Below, in pieces: positions 62,637-64,000 of a stretch of DNA of 64,000 bases (position 1 is its first letter; the number at the start of each line of letters is the position of its first letter). The stretch is from positions 19,265-83,264 of the forward strand of contig JACRBC010000055.1 of assembly GCA_016213245.1 (NCBI GenBank), given 5' to 3'. The DNA is from Candidatus Solibacter usitatus. GTDB taxonomy: Bacteria > Acidobacteriota > Terriglobia > Bryobacterales > Bryobacteraceae. The notes under the pieces were generated by a model. The model worked only from the letters and a program-made list of their open reading frames with translations, was not told where the DNA came from and did not search any database. The position numbers and the translations under genes are program-made.

Positions 62637-63803
62637 CTACTCCACCTCGCGCGGCGCAGTGTAGCCGGTCTTGGCTGTGATGGTGTACTTCATCGGCTTG
62701 TGCTTTTCGTCGGTGATCTTCAGCGGTTCGCCGGTGGAACTCACCAGTTCCACTTTGATCTTGCGGTACTTGCCGTCGCGCGCCGAGTTGGTGGGCTGGT
62801 AGGCCAGCGAGTAGGTGTTGCGCAGCGCCTCGTTGACCTGCCGGAAGATACCCCCGTATTCCCCGAAGAAGCGCGGGAACCAGGCCTGGCCGCCGGTCTC
62901 CTTGGCGAAGGTGCGCAACTGGTTGTCGGCCTGGAGGAAGTCGAGCCTCTGGATGGGCCCCATGGCGCCGTGCGAATCGGCGTATTCGCGAATCGACTGC
63001 AGGGTGCCGAGAGCGTAGATGGGCACGCTGGCGGTCTGGAGCTTGCGGCGGGTCTGGTCGAAGGTGATCTTGGAGAAGGTGTCCATGCCGCTGCCGATGT
63101 AGAGGATGGCCTTGCGGCCCTCGATGTCGCTCATGCGGTCGGCCACGTCGGTCAGGGCGTCGTAGAGGTTGGATTCCGAAAAGCCGGGGATGCGCAGGCG
63201 CGCCAGGGCTTCATTCGTGTCCTGGCGGTTGGTGGAGAAGTCGCTGAGGATCTCCGGGCGCAGGTCGAAGGCCACCACGGCGACGCTGTCCTCGGGCCGC
63301 AGCGTCTGGAGGAAGCCGTAGCAGGCGGTGAGCGTCTCCTGCCAGCCGTAGGACCAGTACTGCTGGTAGAGGTTGCTGAACTCGATCACCATGGCCAGGG
63401 TGATGGGCGCCTCGCCCGTGTTGAATCCGGTCACCTTTTGCGGGACGCCGTCTTCCATGATGCGGAAGTTGCCCGCCGGAATGCCCGGGATGAAGCGGCC
63501 CCGGTTGTCCAGGACGCCGACATCCACGTTGACGGTGAGGGTGTCGCTGCGGAAGGTGGGGCCTTCAGCGGGTCCGCCCTCGCCGGGCTTCTTCTTTTGC
63601 AGCTTGGAGGGAATCTTGCCCTGCGCCGCGGGTGCTGCCGGAGTTTCGGCGGGCTTTTCCGCCGAGACGGGGTCGGCCTTCTTCTTGGGCCGGGCCACGG
63701 TGTCGCCGCTTTCCTTCTTGGGGCCGGATTGAGCCAGCACAAGGGCGCAGCCGGCGGCCAGCGCGACTGCAAGGACGGGACCCAGAAAACGACGCATCAT
63801 CAT
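62637..63803 (-). CDS. exported VWFA-related protein (acidobacterial type) with degenerate metal site
   Basis: A 388-residue protein with a signal peptide (RRFLGPVLAVALAAGCALVLA; a weak lipobox is possible). After a lysine/proline-rich stretch the rest resembles the acidobacterial VWFA-related family: VNVDVGVLDNRGRFIPGIPAGNFRIMEDGVPQKVTGF, then a von Willebrand A fold (EDSVAVVAFDLRPEIL, SNLYDALTDVADRM, AILYIGSGMDT). The usual D-x-S-x-S metal site is replaced by EFSNL, and the S-D-G by GSG. The start at 63803 has AGGAG seven bases upstream. Function is unknown. Confidence 0.82.
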   Translation of the reverse strand: MMMRRFLGPVLAVALAAGCALVLAQSGPKKESGDTVARPKKKADPVSAEKPAETPAAPAAQGKIPSKLQKKKPGEGGPAEGPTFRSDTLTVNVDVGVLDNRGRFIPGIPAGNFRIMEDGVPQKVTGFNTGEAPITLAMVIEFSNLYQQYWSYGWQETLTACYGFLQTLRPEDSVAVVAFDLRPEILSDFSTNRQDTNEALARLRIPGFSESNLYDALTDVADRMSDIEGRKAILYIGSGMDTFSKITFDQTRRKLQTASVPIYALGTLQSIREYADSHGAMGPIQRLDFLQADNQLRTFAKETGGQAWFPRFFGEYGGIFRQVNEALRNTYSLAYQPTNSARDGKYRKIKVELVSSTGEPLKITDEKHKPMKYTITAKTGYTAPREVE

Positions 63804-63835
63804 GATCAGACTCCTACTCTTACTATGATACGCCC

Positions 63836-63853
63836 GCAACCCGCAAAGGTTGC
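63836..63853. repeat. inverted repeat upstream of the VWA gene
   Basis: GCAACC-CGCAAA-GGTTGC is a perfect six-base inverted repeat about 33 bases before the VWA gene. It could be a regulatory site, but the short arms make chance likely in this GC-rich region. Confidence 0.25.
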
Positions 63854-63918
63854 TCCCGCGCCGGGTGCGCGACATGAATGTTGACCATGGTCGAGTCTTC
63901 TTTCTTGTGGCGTGTTGC

Positions 63919-63938
63919 CTAGCGTAGTGATACGCTAG
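63919..63938. promoter_or_regulatory. palindromic operator-like site before the last gene
   Basis: CTAGCGTA-GTGA-TACGCTAG has perfect eight-base arms around a four-base centre. It lies 14 bases before the ATG of the gene that leaves the window, and the site would overlap its promoter. This is the usual look of a dimeric repressor site, such as for MarR, TetR or ArsR-type proteins. Confidence 0.6.
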
Positions 63939-63952
63939 ATCACGGAGGTCCC

Positions 63953-64000
63953 ATGAACGATACCCTCGCGACGCTGGAAGCCCGACGCGCCGCCACCCAA
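63953..64000 (+). CDS. start of a gene cut by the right edge
   Basis: Only 16 codons are inside the window (MNDTLATLEARRAATQ). A strong GGAGG lies six bases before the ATG and an operator-like palindrome lies just upstream, so it is very likely a real gene. The start resembles nitroreductase-family proteins, which often open with a helix ending in ArgArg, but this is weak. Confidence 0.55.
   Translation, partial: MNDTLATLEARRAATQ

Overview
The window is GC-rich, densely coded bacterial DNA that looks chromosomal and fits Acidobacteriota, most likely the Bryobacterales/Solibacter-type lineage. This rests on gene content only: a BlaI/BlaR1-type pair whose peptidase carries a carboxypeptidase-regulatory domain and a TonB C-terminal domain, a protein resembling the acidobacterial VWFA-related family, several Tat-exported Gfo/Idh/MocA and polysaccharide-active enzymes, and a CusCBA-type efflux operon. 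I see no tRNA, rRNA, CRISPR array, insertion sequence or prophage. Most gene starts were reset from the ORF track because the track extends many ORFs into their neighbours and uses GTG and TTG starts.

Layout. 1-8023 (minus): a complete hypF-C-D-E-A-B set for [NiFe]-hydrogenase maturation, then a membrane-anchored tetraheme cytochrome c, a Tat-type four-cluster ferredoxin and an NrfD-family quinone-interacting membrane protein that runs off the left edge. The hydrogenase subunits themselves are presumably just outside the window. A sigma-54-like promoter may precede the cytochrome. 8100-11407 (plus): a thiolase and a TonB-dependent receptor. 11457-15807 (plus): a five-gene overlapping operon for trans-4-hydroxy-L-proline catabolism (epimerase, three-part D-hydroxyproline dehydrogenase, DapA-type deaminase). 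15811-17801: an M56 sensor peptidase and BlaI repressor with a palindromic operator. 17891-21982 (plus): DUF4434-like protein, YjbQ, FtsY, RibD, riboflavin synthase. 22020-28400 (minus): leuA followed by a heparinase-like lyase and a GH38-like enzyme that are translationally coupled.

28416-33482 is the least explained stretch: a 415-base intergenic region, a two-gene cassette of unknown function, an unusual HTH protein with a probable DUF6932-like N-terminus, an MPN-like membrane protein and several secreted proteins. 33156-40369 (minus) is a heavy-metal (Cu/Ag-type) efflux operon running Cys-rich small protein, CusC, CusB, CusA and two unknown exported proteins. 40433-48760 holds mixed housekeeping genes (NHL propeller, GNAT, DedA, histidine kinase, NadD, GT39-like transferase, RNase HI, DusB). 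48836-54020 holds two Tat-exported oxidoreductases, a VapBC module with a perfect palindrome touching its start codon, an MFS transporter and an exported methyltransferase. 54079-57633 is metH. 57609-62530 (minus) looks like one five-gene operon (response regulator, GH3, PEBP, UPF0173 hydrolase, sulfatase) driven by a near-consensus sigma-70 promoter that would give a leaderless mRNA. The right edge has a degenerate VWA protein and the first 16 codons of a gene with an operator-like palindrome.

The most interesting candidates are the cytochrome/ferredoxin/NrfD arm next to the hyp genes, the 28831-30403 cassette, the HTH and MPN-like pair at 30577-32376, the metal-efflux operon's extra small proteins, and the leaderless promoter layouts. 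No database search was possible, so all family names come from motif recognition.
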